64,000 nt of DNA from Marisa cornuarietis (GCA_004794655.1 SMMW01000559.1:992001-1056000); one strand, 5' to 3'; counted from the stretch's first letter, positions 1-12,756 are shown. A program made the numbers and translations. Notes: a model not told the origin generated them from the sequence alone.

Positions 1-50
<50 letters not shown>
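1..50. repeat. (TCTA)n microsatellite, cut by the window edge
   Basis: About twelve uninterrupted tetranucleotide units start at the first base, so the true array extends to the left of the window. It ends in a pyrimidine-rich stretch. Confidence 0.97.
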
Positions 51-51
<1 letters not shown>

Positions 52-81
52 CACTTACTCTCTTCTCACTCACACACAGAC

Positions 82-234
82 GCACGCACGCACACATTCT
101 CTCTTTCAAACAAACAAACACACGCACACAGACATACACACACACACTCTTGCTGAACATCAGATAAAGAGAGAGAGAGTATGTGTGTCAGTGTGCGTGT
201 GTTTGTTTGAAAGAGAGAATGTGTGCGTGCGTGC
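82..234. repeat. Fold-back inverted repeat, arms 44-48 bp
   Basis: The left arm (82-129) and right arm (191-234) are reverse complements except for one extra AAAC unit in the left arm. The core in the left arm reads CACATTCTCTCTTTCAAACA. The loop is about 60 bp and is itself partly self-complementary (CA/CT-rich against GAGA/TGTG-rich), so the hairpin could extend inward. It may be a fold-back element or a palindromised microsatellite; no transposon ends were recognised. Confidence 0.85.
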
Positions 235-487
235 AATTTGTAATTTTTCCTCATGATCTTTGTTTTTTTTATGTCATGTTATTGTTCTAGTCTTGTAGCT
301 TAACATGTTGCTCCCTCTTTGGGGGGAAGGCTAGATGTTGCAAAACAAACCAGTCTTATTTTTTCATGCTTATTTTATCACTCTCATCTAATAAAAGACG
401 TCAAGATGATTTTCAACCATTGTCATTTACAAACATTGTCATTTATTGTCATAATTTCTCTCCCCCACCCTCCTCTCTCTCTCCTTT

Positions 488-682
488 CGGCAGTCCAGTG
501 GCAACGGTTAGCGCGTGTCACCAATACAGTGAGGATGGGCTGTCCTGGATTCACATCTCCTCTTGGGCAGGTTGTTCATTCTCTGTATGTGGCATCTATT
601 TACAGGGCTGTCTGTTTTGCCATAATAGAATCTTAGTTGCTGTCTCGGAGTTAAACATTATTTACCCTCACCTCGTCTTTCT
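488..682 (+). mobile_element. tRNA-derived SINE, family B, copy 1
   Basis: This stretch aligns by eye along its whole length with the reverse complement of 34842-35032 and partly with 62763-62905. The 5' end has an A-box-like stretch (GTGGCAACGGTTAGCGCG) and then a B-box-like stretch (GGATTCACATCTC). After about 130 bp all copies share a non-tRNA body ending near a CTCGGMGTWAAACA motif. Copy 1 is clearly diverged. The family name B is mine; no database family is claimed. Confidence 0.7.
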
Positions 683-2270
683 GCACTGCATAGGAAGCAG
701 CCATATACTGCTCAAAATTAACGTTGACCTGTTAAGGCCAGCTTCTGTTCATGATGTTCATTGTCCTGCTGTACTTTAACGCCTAACCGTTCAGTTGAAG
801 ATTTAAAGGGACTCTTCAAACAGTAAAGGAAAGAGATATTGAACCTTGATGCACATCTTTCAGTATTGAAGAAAACAGTTAAAAATTATTTGGAAGTTTA
901 TATCAACAAAAGTTAGAGAAAATTACAGAACTTTTTGTCTCCATTACTAGCTTTTAATTCTTTAAAATCTCAAAAATTACCTTACAGCTATTCCAATACC
1001 TTGATATACTTACAAAACAACTTCCCTTGTGTTAATTAAAACAGTTTCTGAATAAATTTCATTGTTTGTTTATATCTTCAACTCAAGCTTACAGCTAAAA
1101 ACCTTATCTTCCATAATGTACAGCAACCAAACACTTTACATTTCACCAGCTGAAAACTGCAAATAAAAAAGACACCTCATAAATTTGTCAATTTTATCTG
1201 CTTAATTAGTCTGTTTTTCAGAAGGTATTACTGTAAGGCTGTATCTCTGTAAACCTGATGGTGTGTTATAAGCTGTCTATTCACACTGTATGTTAGATGT
1301 TTATGCTAAATATTTTCACCAAGCATAGTTGGTTTTGTGTGAAAATAATGTCTAATGATCCTATACTGTTGTGCATACAATATTTTATATTGCACTTTGC
1401 TGGGTTTTTCTTCCTGTTTCGGCTAAACGTCCAAATCCCTTGGGTTTATAGCGAACCAAGAAAACAGGGGAAAAAAATTTCTGACCAAAGAGCCAGTGGT
1501 CTATTTGTGGTTATTAAGGATTGCCATTTCAATTTCTTTCTCCCTCCATCACTCCCTCCAGACAGGACTATGCAACCCCACCGCGTTTCGATCGTCAGGA
1601 AATAATACTTCCTTGGCATTGAAGGCGAAATCCTCTTGGGGCCATATATCATTTCAGGGAGTTATCCAACATCTAGACTTGAGATCTTCTAATGACTTGG
1701 CCAGCCCTTGGTTCAAAGTCGACTGTTCACAAAACTTCATAATTGCACCTTTCAAAGACTGTTCCAGGCTTTACACTTGTTACGGTTATTTCCAACAATG
1801 ACGGCGGCCTCTGCGAAAGATGTCACGTGACTGATTACCTGCCGTCAACGTCGTGGACTGATAATTACGGGTTTTATATCTTACGCCATAAAATGTGAAC
1901 CAAGATTTTCACCACAAGCTCCCGTCAAGTGAAGCTAGCTTTTGTGACAATCTATTACTGAACATAAATTCTTCTCTGTGTTAGTTGAAAAATATTATTA
2001 TGCAAAAGTTGTTTTGAGAACAGCTCAACAAGCAAAGTAGATTAGATTCATTTGAGGAGAAAATCACAATGATGTTACAAATAAGATATAAGTATATATA
2101 TATATATATACAATGTAACCCAAACATCGTTCCGTAAAGAGCAACAGACTCTTTCTGAAAGCCAATAAAGTGTTGAGGAAACAAGCTGCAGAAATTTCCT
2201 TTGCAATTTGTGCTGAGAGAAAAAAAAACTTCATTGCTAGCACTGCACAGGTTCAACCAAGTAAAATAAA
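683..2270. other. No gene seen
   Basis: AT-rich sequence with stops in all frames and only short chance ORFs. A small purine-rich and TA-repeat patch lies near 2090-2110. I see no exon with both a coding pattern and splice sites. Confidence 0.6.
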
Positions 2271-2275
2271 AAATA

Positions 2276-2700
2276 ATGGTCAATGTTATAGAAAGGCTTT
2301 CTTCCCTCCCTGTCTCCCCACAGTTCTCTTGCCCTGACGTCTCACAAGGTTCTGTATTGGGACCAGTTTTGACACGCAACCATTGTCTGATGTCCTCGCC
2401 AGACACTACTGCGACTTTCACAAACACACCACCGACATTGTATTGTCTCATGGGGTCAATCCTGATAAGTCTTCGTCCGTTAAACTGCACGTTCAGTCCT
2501 GGAGGAATGGCGACAAGCACTTGCTTAACGCTGATGACACAAAGCTAATGCCCATGAACTCTGCCACTAGCACTGAACGCAACTCTGTGATCATAGTCGC
2601 CACTATTACTAAACCTCACTTGCGTGTCCTCTCGCGGGTGAGTGCCTTTCTCGTTTACAAAGAGGGCAGTATGACTCGTCTACAAAACAAGTAGTCGCCG
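2276..2700 (+). pseudogene. Decayed CR1/jockey-type reverse-transcriptase fragment
   Basis: Two RT signatures survive in different frames. Around 2340-2370 the sequence encodes SQGSVLGPVL, the motif-B region of CR1/jockey RTs. Around 2520-2560 it encodes NADDTKL, corresponding to the catalytic YADDT motif with Y changed to N. The spacing between them is roughly right for an RT domain, but frameshifts break the frame. No poly(A) or simple tail was recognised downstream. Known of the family: these motifs form the polymerase active site; the copy here is dead. Confidence 0.6.
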
Positions 2701-3189
2701 ACACGTGAGGTTCACTGACCTTCTGTACTGTCAAGCAAAGTACCCTCAAATCTTTTAGTGAATGGAGTTTCAGTACTGATTTCTACCACCGTCTGGAAAA
2801 TGCTCCCACCGGATTTGAGTATCATCATCACGTTAAAATAATTCAGATGTAGACTCAAAATTCGCGCCAGTAGCGTCCACTATTTTTGGTGAGCGAGATG
2901 GTCAAGCGTTATTTTGCTCTGTGAGTGGGTTATAAACAAAGTGTGACAGCCCAGAGAGTCCAAATGAGATTTGCGTTCTACAAATGTTATTACTGCTGTT
3001 ATTATTACTTTTTTGATATATGTATATAATGTGCATGTACTGTATTTTTCATATGTGAGTTTTCTGTGCGTGTGTTATGTGTATGCGTTTTTATGTAAGT
3101 GTTTGGGGGTGAAAAAGAAAGCTAGAGAGATGGAGAGACATATATAATTTCATATTATTAAAAATTAGTATTGACAAATCCTATCAAAG

Positions 3190-4610
3190 CAGCATGAACC
3201 GACAGAGAGAGAGCGGATTGCCTCTAGTGAGACGAGAGCCAGCCGGTAAAAACCTGCGCTGGAAAGCCCGGCAAAGGGAAAAATGGGTAGTGGCATGTTA
3301 GGGGGAAGATTATTGTCGGTCCTGTGTACCTTGGGAAAGGGGAAATCTGGACGCCGGCACCTTTTGATTGGCCACCCACTCTTTCCTACTCTACCTCCAC
3401 CCTAGCCAAAGACAAAAAGTTCCACTGCCTTGTGGGTACTCCTGAGACAAAGAAAGGCTAAGGGAGTAAACCACAACAGCAAGTCGTGATGCTAGCACAG
3501 TATCAGTGGGAGAAGGCTTTCCAATACGTGCCAGCTACGTGCTTGCGAACCAGGGCGACACATCTCATGAAAGGGAGCCAATGATATAAGCAACCTATAA
3601 AGGACTATAGATTAACGAAACGTGAAGTATCAGTCGATCCCCGGATCAAGCTCCAGGTAGGGGACTGCGAAAGGTGTGCTACTGCAGCCCAGCCGTCTAG
3701 AAAGCAGCTAGAGAGATGAAAGAAATAAGATAAACTGGTACGTAGAACGTCCACACATTTTACAAATGTAGCGTGATAAAAGAACTCACCTATGAGCTAG
3801 AACGGTGCCAGTGGGACATTGTGGGATTGGAAGAGGTTAGATTTGCAGGAGAAAGCAGCGGACGAAAGCAACAGGCTCTGATACAACGGGTAGAAAACTA
3901 AACTAAAGCATGACATGTGCTTCTTTGTACGTAAAGAGGTGGTCAGAGACGTCATCAACTGTACACCCATTTTCGGCACGCTGATCTTTATCCGCTTCTC
4001 TTCTAGGCCTCACACTGTCACCATTATCCAAGATTATGCTTCAACTTCCACGCGCGAAGACAGCAAAGTTGGTGAGTTTTACGAGCAGCTGAAATGGTCG
4101 TAAAGACAGTATCGAAAAAGGAGGTCCTCCTTGTGACTAGGTGACCGTATCTCCAGATTGGTCCAGACGCCTACTGGCAATGGACCAAAATGGTAGGTAA
4201 ATTTGGGCTAGGTAAAACCAACTCTAGGAACCTAAAACTCTGCGAACTTGCACAAAACCACCAACTCGCCTAATACAGCAGTCAGCATCGTCCATCCCAT
4301 AAAAATTCAGGACTGTAAATTGGCACTCTCCAAATGATTTGGTCCAAAACCAGATCGATTTCATCCTTCTGCCAAGGCGTTTTAAATCCAGTATCAACAC
4401 GGCCAAAAACAAAATGTATCCAGGAGCTGACATATGCAGCGATCTTAACGAGCCTGAAGTTGAAAATTAAGATAAAACGCGCTCAACCAGTCTCCAAATT
4501 CACTTTGACTGTAAGACCCAAACACTGTGGAGTTCTTCAAGGCCCCAAATTAGAGGTAAATTCACCACACTGAACAAAGGTGCGTGAAGAAAGAGGAAAA
4601 TTCAACCTCA
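3190..4610 (+). pseudogene. Decayed non-LTR retrotransposon, APE endonuclease half
   Basis: Broken reading frames resemble the endonuclease region of LINEs that automatic annotation calls craniofacial development protein 2-like. Pieces in order: a 5' leader-like stretch (3190-3700); an endonuclease start with ARTVPVGHCGIGRG-like remains (about 3740-3860); FVRKEVVRDVINCTPIFGT and FIRFSSRPHTVTIIQDYAST (3915-4060); then QIGPDAYWQW and VGKFGLGKTN (about 4150-4215), which fits the GDxNAxIGxD block; then NQIDFIL and RRFKSSINTAK fragments (about 4340-4400). Many frameshifts and stops are present, and no RT half follows. It is a different element from the near-complete LINE at 43-46 kb. Confidence 0.75.
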
Positions 4611-7449
4611 AACAGCTTCCAAAATACAAAGCTGTTAACTGTGACATTAGGAAGGGAATGAAGGCAACTAAAGAAAACATATTTTATTACAAAATGTCCT
4701 ATACGATGAGACCTCTGACCTAACTTCTGTTGTGTTTTCAGACTTCCTATCTCCCGAGACAAATCGCTTATATTTTTAGACCCCTTTGTTAAAGAAACAT
4801 TTTCTGTACGTGATTTGAAGCTCTCATACGTGATTTTTACGTGATTTCACTTTTCTACGTGATAGGAACCACAAGAATATACGCATACAAACACTAGATT
4901 TACCTTTCATAGCGTAATCTTTTATCATAACCTTTGATCTTTAGGAATTGTATAAAAAAAATACAAGACTTTGAAGATAGAATCCATGTCGGTGAACTTA
5001 TTGATAATTTCTCGTGATATCATGGCATCAGTGTTCCAGATTTCATAAACATTCTGCTGCTTGTTACTGCTCATATATTTTCAGATAAATAACCAGAATA
5101 GTTATGGTGCGGAATTTATCTCCTCTGCACTTAGAAGATATTTCCTGATCTTTGTAAAATGTGCGCCTCATTGCTGGCGATTTGGAAAAGATTCAGTGCT
5201 TATTGCAACGGTCAGGAACATTGGTAGAGATCAAAAATCACAACTGAAAGGCAAATTGTCCCTCAAAGAGCAGTTCTCTATTACTCCAGAAATATTCACT
5301 CTTTGTCACGCGTAACAATGTGCCAGAAATCAGAACGAATCAGTAATCACTGCGGCCAACAATGGTCCAGTGGAGAAGAAAGTCTTTATCAACTTTTTTC
5401 TTGCCATAGCATTTACTTAAGTAGCAATGGCAGCAAACTGAGTTTCTTTCGGGATAAAATCTTGGTGCAGAAAAGATTTACGATGTTATGAAACACATCA
5501 AAGCTCGAGAGACATCACCTTTTTTAAAAGGCGTGCTTTGCTGTTGCGACGCTGTTCTGTAACTAAGGAAACTCTGAAACTTTAGTTGCTAAGGAAACAA
5601 AAGTCATTTTTTGTGGTTTTGAAATGTTAATTTGTGGAATATGCGTCAATGAGTCGCGCGCGTGCGTCCACAAACACACACACGCACGCACGCACGCTGC
5701 ATACCAGCTACTCTGCCTGTTTTTCTATCAGATATTACTGTTGCTTAATTTTATGTCTTCTGTTGATTATAAATTCTTGTTCTTTGTGAAAAGTGGATGG
5801 TTCTGGTGTAACAGGAACAGCAGGTGCTGTCGCTGGCTTCAAACGCGCGAAAGAGGTCCAGAGCGCTCCTGTTCTCTCTAAAAGCGCGGAGTCAAAGGAA
5901 GTTAAAGATCAACACAGTTCGAGGAACAGAGCCAGCGATCCAAGCTTTAAACCTGTTCACGTGGCTACACAGCAGATATTTGTCCAAGTTCGGTAGCCCT
6001 CGACCGTCTTCCTCTTAACCCCTTCCACCGGATTCCTTTCATGCGACTCTCGCGTTAGCGCACTTACAGACCAACATAAAGTCCGTGAGAGTATTTATCA
6101 GGTCCATTCATGGCTTTTTCATCAACTCTATCACTTTTTGTATCCACAATGCTTAGTGTCGGCTGAACAATATAAGCGGCATACAGAGGAAAACTGTCAG
6201 CTGATAAGCATGATATGTGAACTATCTTTTTGGTTTAGTCAGCTCCTGTTGGTGATGATGCTGCTCGTATTGTTTCGCTGATCGTTGATGACAGACTGTC
6301 AATAGTGTTAGGGGCACCTGTTTCACTCAGACTCATTCATACCAGGTTGGGGTTGATTGATCAGTAGTCTTCAGTTAATGGCTTGCTGACTGGATTGAAA
6401 AATAGTTCCGATGTCGCGACAAGTGAACCTAGCGAAACACTGTGCCTCAGATTAGAAACTTCAAAGTCTTTTGTGTCTCATTATTGTGGACTCCAGTGCC
6501 AGCGACAGTAGCACAGACCAGCATCTAACAGCTCACTAAACTTCGTGATGGATGAGTTGTCTTCAGCAAACAGACTGGTGACTGATGGATACTGCAGGCA
6601 CGCACATGCGCATGCACACACGCAAACACACACGTGCGTGCGCTTACACATGTCGCTACAGTGACTACACGTCCTATTTGTCCGGCACTAGGCCTTAACT
6701 TTTCGCTGGACTGGGCTTGGGAATGTAGTATTAGAAAAAGTCCATGGTACTGCTGAGCTGGAAAAGTACCTTTTGTAACATTTGTGATTAATTGCGCTAT
6801 GGAGCAGTCAGTGTGAGAGTGCAAGATTAGACTACCCATGATCCAACTTAAGGTCATCTATCTTTCTCTGTGCAAGTAGGTTTGAATGCTCAAATATCTC
6901 GGGAAAGAAAGCCCGTTGAAATTTGCTCAGATCTGGGTAAGTCCTAAAGACTTGTCATAAACTAAAGTCGATCCTTTCAAAAGTATTCTTTTGCATCCAT
7001 AGTGGTCTTTAAGTTGCACGAAGACAGGTAAGAAAAGTAGCGACAAGTAGACAAACGGATGAACTTGTGACAGGTGAGCGAATGAAATAGAAATCATAAG
7101 TTCTATCCAAGACCAGTTATACCAGGGTAGCAAGACTCTAACACCTAGACAACCGCAAAAAAAATAATAATAATAAAATCACTCACACGACCTACAGTTG
7201 CTCAAACAGTGTGAAGGAGCAGATTTATATTCATCCTGGCTGACGGTTGCATCCAGGAATCTGACGAAAATCTCTTGAACCATTGTTGATCTCGTATAAT
7301 TTTTTTAGCTTCAGCTTTGAGAACTTTTGTTCTCCACTGGTAATAGAAATTGGCAGGGTGAGTAAGAGTCTCAATAGCCTCAGATTTTCCTTCTCTGGGC
7401 CCTTGCCACAGTCCTTTTCCTCAGTGCTTGCTCCCTAAGGGTGGTAGTT
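4611..7449. other. No gene seen; scattered CA/CG microsatellites
   Basis: Mostly AT-rich single-copy-looking sequence. Short (CA)n/(CG) tracts occur near 5680-5697 and 6598-6650. Small ORFs near 5790-6000 have no recognisable domain and no convincing splice context. Any 5' exon of the downstream GPCR gene could lie here, but I cannot point to one. Confidence 0.55.
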
Positions 7450-7540
7450 ATGAAGTTGAAGTAAGTCGTTTCCTAAGGCCAAATCGGGAACTCAAGGAAA
7501 AGCGTCTTCTTTCCGAAGTCATTAGACGGTGTCCAGACCC
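7450..7540 (+). repeat. Interspersed repeat family D, copy 1
   Basis: A stretch containing GAAGTAAGTCGTTTCC, then CTCAAGGAAAAGCGTCTTC, then TTCCGAAGTCATTAGACGG. The same ordered blocks recur at 17430-17503, 18933-19028 and, inverted, 19125-19200. It is a moderately diverged interspersed element of unknown class (family letter D is mine). Confidence 0.65.
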
Positions 7541-8870
7541 CTCGGATCTAAAGAAGCAAATTCTCTTCTCTGCCATGTAGATCCATTGCACAAGAACATA
7601 CAAACAATTGTACTGACAGGACGGAAAGTCAGACTTAAACAACTTTATCTTACTTAAAGCAGTTTTAGTTTTAACAATTCTAAAATTGTGGTGTGTACTT
7701 TAAAATGATTATCTAAATAGATTTAAGACCTAAAAGTGTTTAAAATTGGAAATGTATTGTGCAACTGGCCCCATAACTACAGCCCCAAGGGACTGACTGG
7801 CTTGCCTAATTGTAGAAAAAAGGCCTGCTATAAGGTGTTTTCTGATGTAAAAATGTCAGGGCGGACAACCTGTTCCTGTCTCCTCAGCAGTGTAATATTT
7901 TATAGCACCTGAAGTCTCTGTTCAAGCTACTTTTGTAACTTGCTTTAGAACATCAGTACCTGTAGTGGTAGATTTTTATACCCCTGCGGAGCCAATTAAG
8001 CTTCTGCGAAATCCTTGAATGGGGAAATATTATAGTTAGAGGCTCTCCCAGAGTCCCACATGAAAGTAAGTTAAACGACTCTTAGTGCTGTGATTGATTT
8101 GTCAGTAAAAATGGAGTTGTTTTTAAATTTACTTAAAGTTTGTAAAATCACACATGGAATCGACGTTGCAGCGTGTATGGCCCCATGTAGGAACTGTGTT
8201 AAAGCTAATACTATGTTAAACAGACGAATCAGTGCATGTTGTAGTGAGTGGAGACATTTTTCCTTTCTACCCGACAGTCGACCCATATTTGACCATGCTT
8301 GAATTTTGCGAACAGAATTAGTTTGAAAATCATTTCAAGCCTTTTATTTGAAAATAGTTTATCACTCAAGAAACCTGGAAATGAGAGAAGTTGGCATAAA
8401 AAATGTTTGAAAGAAAAACCCAGCTGATGAACTACGCGTAATCTGAGCAAGAAAGAAGACAAAAGCTGAAGAATTAATTTTTTTCATAAAGGTCTTATTT
8501 CTTATAAATGTCACGTGGTGAGTTCGAGGTGAGGTCTAGCCTGTGGCAGTTATTTATAAACATATGAACACTTGATCTCAGCGCTCCTGCGAGGTGGCCA
8601 TGATTCGTTTACATGACATTATGAGTGGAAACGGTTGTGTGGTGGTTCCAGCAAGTTCTCTGGTTACGATCTATTCAATGGAAATTATACTCCAGTTCAC
8701 TGAAATTTTGCTCTGCACCCCTCCCACCCCACCTCACCCCCACCCTTTGCAAGCCTGTTTGTAGCGTGTCGCCTGTTATTCAATTTGTTGTTATAAATAG
8801 CTCTGGTTGTTATTGTACTTCTCTCTCGTGCTTTCTTCACTTCTCTCAGTCTTATTAACTGTCTCTGCAG

Positions 8871-9271
8871 ACTGGTACAGACAACCAGTCATCTCTGTCC
8901 CCGGAACTATGTGTCTCCACGGTATCTATTCCCACCACTGAGATGCATCTGCCGTCCAACCTGCCACCGCTGATTGAGACGGATCCGTTAGTGGCCTACC
9001 TCTACATCGCCATCATGTGTACAGCCCTCATGGTGAAAACACCGTGTTCTCTGTCTCTATCTGTCTCTGTCTCTCTTTCTGTCTCTCTCTTTCTCTCAGT
9101 CGCTTATAAAAACGAAATGTCAAATTTAAAACGTCCACAGAAACATATATATATATATATAAGATTTTATTATCATAACTAATGCTTACAAGTAGCTTCC
9201 TTTTGTTATTAATATTCTCCCCTCTTGATGATGCTTGTCACAATCTCATAAGTAAAGCATTGGGTAGCGAG

Positions 9272-9328
<57 letters not shown>

Positions 9329-9670
9329 CCACATTATATTTGTATAATTGTTATGCCACTTACCAATTAAAGTAGCACAATTACGAGCATTTACTGTAAA
9401 CATACTGAAGTGTTACAAGTATCACTTGTTGACTATTTCTCCTCGTTTCTGTTTGTGCTTTGCATATTATTTTATAGTGATCTTCTATTTCTCTCTAGGG
9501 CAAGTGCTAGACTTTAAATAGCAAATGCTTTATTCTGTGACATTCCTAAGCAAAGAACAGTCAATGTTATTGAATAAACGAAAACTTTAGTGTTTCTCTC
9601 TTTTTCTCATATTCTTTCAATCTCTTTTCCTCTTGCTCTTTTTCTGTCGATTTCTTCTCTCTCTCTATCG

Positions 9671-9706
<36 letters not shown>

Positions 9707-12362
9707 AGGCGTAAATCATACTAATACTAATCCCTAATCAATACTTCTATCTGGCTCCGGCTTAATTACCCAAGTTTAAGACTTTCTAAAGTATAAGTCT
9801 ATCATTTTGCACATCATTGATGAACATGTCACTAGAAACCGGAGGATGCATTAGTAAAGACTTGTTACCAAGGCAACCATGCATTTGGAATGTGCATATA
9901 CAGCTTTGGCCCATTTTTGTTTTTCTGGCTGAAGTACCTGTTCACAGTGCTGGCAGATCCTCTACGTTTAGTTGCTGACTGGTCATAAAACACTAACACG
10001 CAAAACAATAAAAAAAAAACTGACTCACCATTAAAATGTTTAGCAAAGAAAAGTTATTTTGAACATAACATAGAATATAAATAATAACAGACACGAGAAA
10101 ACCAGCCATGCCACACGATACTTGAACAAATAAACTATTTAACTTTTAAATTAAAAAAAAATAATTAAACTGTGTAATACCTTTTCGTCTGAGATATAGC
10201 AACCAAAACATGACAGATTGGTCAGCAGGCAAAATACTAAATATATGAACATAATACATTCTCCTGACATTGACTAAGTATAAAATTTGTTTAAACACGT
10301 TTTCAGCTGATAAACAACAATTTACCGCATCCGTCTGCTCTCTAAGGTAAAACACCAGCTTCCCCCTCCCCCACCACTCCATCCCACCCCCAGGTGGCCC
10401 CTATAGACCAAGAAATTCAACTGATATAAATAAGCTTTGTTCAGTTGACACTTATCCAGCAAATGTCATTTGTCAGTTGGCGATTAGTCAAGCGCTGTTG
10501 AACGCCTCTGACTTTAGAGAACGTGTTTACAAAAAAAAAAAACTCTTCACTTGGTGGCGCCACAGATCGGTTCCTTTGGCAACGTGCTGATCCTCTTGGT
10601 GATGACCTTTGTCCGCGGCACGCAGCGCACAGGAAAGGCCTTCATCATCAACCTTGCCCTCGCTGACCTATGTGTAGCCGCCATAGCTGACCCTATGTGT
10701 GTAACAGGTAAGGGTGTACCCAGTTTCCGGTGTGGAACACAGGGATGATGGAAGTCGTGTTCAGGGAGATTACTTGTTCTTACTGTGTTTGTAAAAGATG
10801 CTCCATAAGCACAACCGGCTTTCTTTGACACTATCATTGTCATTATCATCATCATCAGCAGCAGCAGCAACGTCGTCGTCATTATTGTCATCATAGTTGG
10901 GTCGATGTCATCACCGTCGTCATCACAATGATCGTCGTCATCACCAGCGCGCCACTGTCATTAGTTTTTCGTTGTTGTCATTGTTGTTATCATCTGCTTG
11001 GTCTGGCTACAGGAAAGTTTTGTCTTGAGAATTTCCTCATTCGAAATACATTCTGGCTGGCTTGCTGGCTGGCTGGCCGTCTGTCGGTCGGTCGTTGGCT
11101 AGTTGATGCTCTTACGTATTTATTGCACGCTCGACGACCAGCCGTAATCAAAGGCGAGGCATGGTTCAACGACAAGGTGTGGCTGTGTGAAGCCGTGGCC
11201 TCCATGTGCCTCACCGCCTGCTTCTGCGCCTTTTTGTCCTTGACCCTGGCCACCCTCAACCGCTTCGTCTTCATCTGTCACAACAACTGGTACGAGCGCC
11301 TCTTCACGAAATTCACGTGCGTTGCGGCTTGCGTCGGCAGCTGGGTCGTGGCCTTCTTCTTCGAGTTCCCCAACTTTTTGGGATGGGGTGGCCACTACTT
11401 TGACAAGAAGAACCATCAGTGCATCTGGAACCGCACCACCTCTTTCTCCTACACGCTGCTCGTCTCCGCAGGTCTGATTGGCGGCCCGCTGACCTTCATG
11501 CTACTCTCACACATCCTCATCTTTCGACGCATTTACAGGTAATGTAGTATTTACATCACAGGTAAGGTAAAGGAGGAAGAGGAGATGGACAAAAAAAGCT
11601 AGTTCCGAGAAGAGAGAGTGTGGTAATTAACCTTAAAACGTTACAAAAATGGTTAGGGGGGTGACCTTTATCATTTACCTATTTGCAGAGCAGACGTTAA
11701 CTGGTTCGAGAACCGGTCAAAACTGTGATTAGAAAAAAATTATCCTATCCCACACCTTATCCTGCTGGCCAAGCAGCTGCTCTGCAGAAATGGGCATCAG
11801 GAAAAGTAAACATTGTGGTATAGACATCCTGTCTCATTAGACGGTGGACCACGCTCACTGTCTTTAGGTTTTTGAACCCTTTACTCTTTTGTTTTTTTAC
11901 TTGACTTTTAAAATATCGTTGAAACGTCGTTTCAGAACCAAGATGAGCCTGTACGTGTTTGAGGAAAAGGATCCGACCAATAAGCGCAAGTTGTGGCAAG
12001 AGATCCTCCGCACCTCGCGCATGCTCCTCGGCATCTTCTGCGTCTTCGTCGTCTGCTGGACGCCCTACTCCGTGGTCATCGTGCTGGACTTCTCCCAGCG
12101 GTTGTCGGTGGAGGTGCACCTGTTCATCACCATGCTGGCCCACATGCACAGCTCCAGCAACTGCCTCGTCTACTTTATCATCAACCCGTCCTTCCGCAAA
12201 GCCGTCTTTCGCATCCTAGGCTTGTCTAAATGCGTCACTTCCGGCGACGGCGCGAGCACCACCTACACCGAGTCCCGCGGCGGCGAGATTACAAAGATCT
12301 CGGATTCCAGAAGTGTCCTCCATACCACAGTCAGTGCCAGCAGTAGCGGCAGTAACCAGTAG
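8871..12362 (+). CDS. Rhodopsin-class GPCR, melatonin-receptor-like (5' end incomplete)
   Basis: Four coding exons join in frame: 8871-9032, 10566-10707, 11154-11538 and 11936-12362 (stop TAG), 371 codons. All introns have GT/AG ends. The first exon follows a good acceptor and is open upstream of its Met at 8943, so either that Met or an upstream exon supplies the start. TM1 spans the first junction (FGNVLIL). TM2 has NLALADL; TM3 begins at WLCEA and ends LNRF, where most class A receptors have DRY; ECL2 has the disulphide Cys in HQCIWNRT. TM6 has CWTPY, and TM7 has NCLVY instead of NPxxY, then a short helix 8 and a Ser/Thr-rich tail. NRY plus NAxxY is typical of melatonin receptors, and the ECL2/TM3 wording fits invertebrate melatonin-receptor-like orphans; moody/Tre1 relatives are the alternative. 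A plasma-membrane, G-protein-coupled role is inferred; the ligand is unknown. Confidence 0.9.
9273..9326. repeat. (TG)27 microsatellite in GPCR intron 1
   Basis: A perfect dinucleotide run of 54 bp within the intron between GPCR exons 1 and 2. It is long enough to be length-polymorphic. Confidence 0.97.
9652..9706. repeat. Compound (CT)n(CA)n microsatellite
   Basis: A CT run passes directly into a CA run, inside GPCR intron 1. The surrounding 9330-10565 holds no other recognisable feature apart from short A runs. Confidence 0.95.
10837..10945. repeat. Degenerate trinucleotide repeat (TCA/CAG/CGT)
   Basis: A mixed array of TCA, CAG and CGT triplets in GPCR intron 2. Translated, it gives low-complexity runs that mimic coding sequence but have no homology. 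A degenerate CTGG/CGGT tetranucleotide patch follows at 11055-11100. Confidence 0.8.
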
Positions 12363-12732
12363 ACAGGGACCCCAGCAACATTAGCTCTCAGTTCCCAAGG
12401 ACGCCAACAACCGAAACAACTGCAGGACCACGAGTAAAGCTCTTCAGCGTCTTTCTTCGCAATCCATCTTTCAGCAGTTTCTCAAACTTTTACTGTGAAG
12501 TGCATTATTGCTTCTGTGTTCGATATAAATTTGTCTTGTACATTTATGTGAATGAAATCACATCTGTCGAAGGCTTGCATTTAACCTCTCATTGACGGCT
12601 CAAGTTCATCTTTGTAGAACTGTCCTTTCGCTTTGAAATTTAAATTAATTTCTACAAATCATTGAAAACATGATATCCCATTCATATTTTGTATTTATTA
12701 CTGTTGTATATTTTAAAGCTAAGCATTAAGAA

Positions 12733-12756
12733 AATAAAATATATCTTGTCAATAAA
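12733..12756 (+). promoter_or_regulatory. Two AATAAA polyadenylation signals for the GPCR gene
   Basis: AATAAA occurs at 12733 and again at 12751, about 370-395 bp after the GPCR stop, in an AT-rich untranslated stretch. 12363-12730 reads as 3' UTR. From 12770 to 13560 I see no gene, only a G-run near 12830 and a short CA tract near 13330. Confidence 0.55.

Noticed and set aside
1981..2520. 179-codon open frame on the minus strand
   Set aside because: It overlaps RT-like fragments on the opposite strand, has a hydrophobic low-complexity C-terminus from AT-rich DNA and matches no domain I know.
5793..6018. Two overlapping small frames rich in Lys and Ser
   Set aside because: No homologue recognised, no conserved start or splice context; too short to support.
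8090..8302. 70-codon frame that might be an upstream GPCR exon
   Set aside because: No signal-peptide or receptor-like pattern, and phase and splice sites do not link it to 8871.
10928..11542. 204-codon open frame including the start of GPCR exon 3
   Set aside because: The first part is intron and tetranucleotide repeat; only 11154-11538 is coding, as shown by frame and GPCR similarity.
11757..12149. 130-codon minus-strand frame opposite GPCR exon 4
   Set aside because: Shadow of the GC-biased GPCR coding strand; no independent motif.
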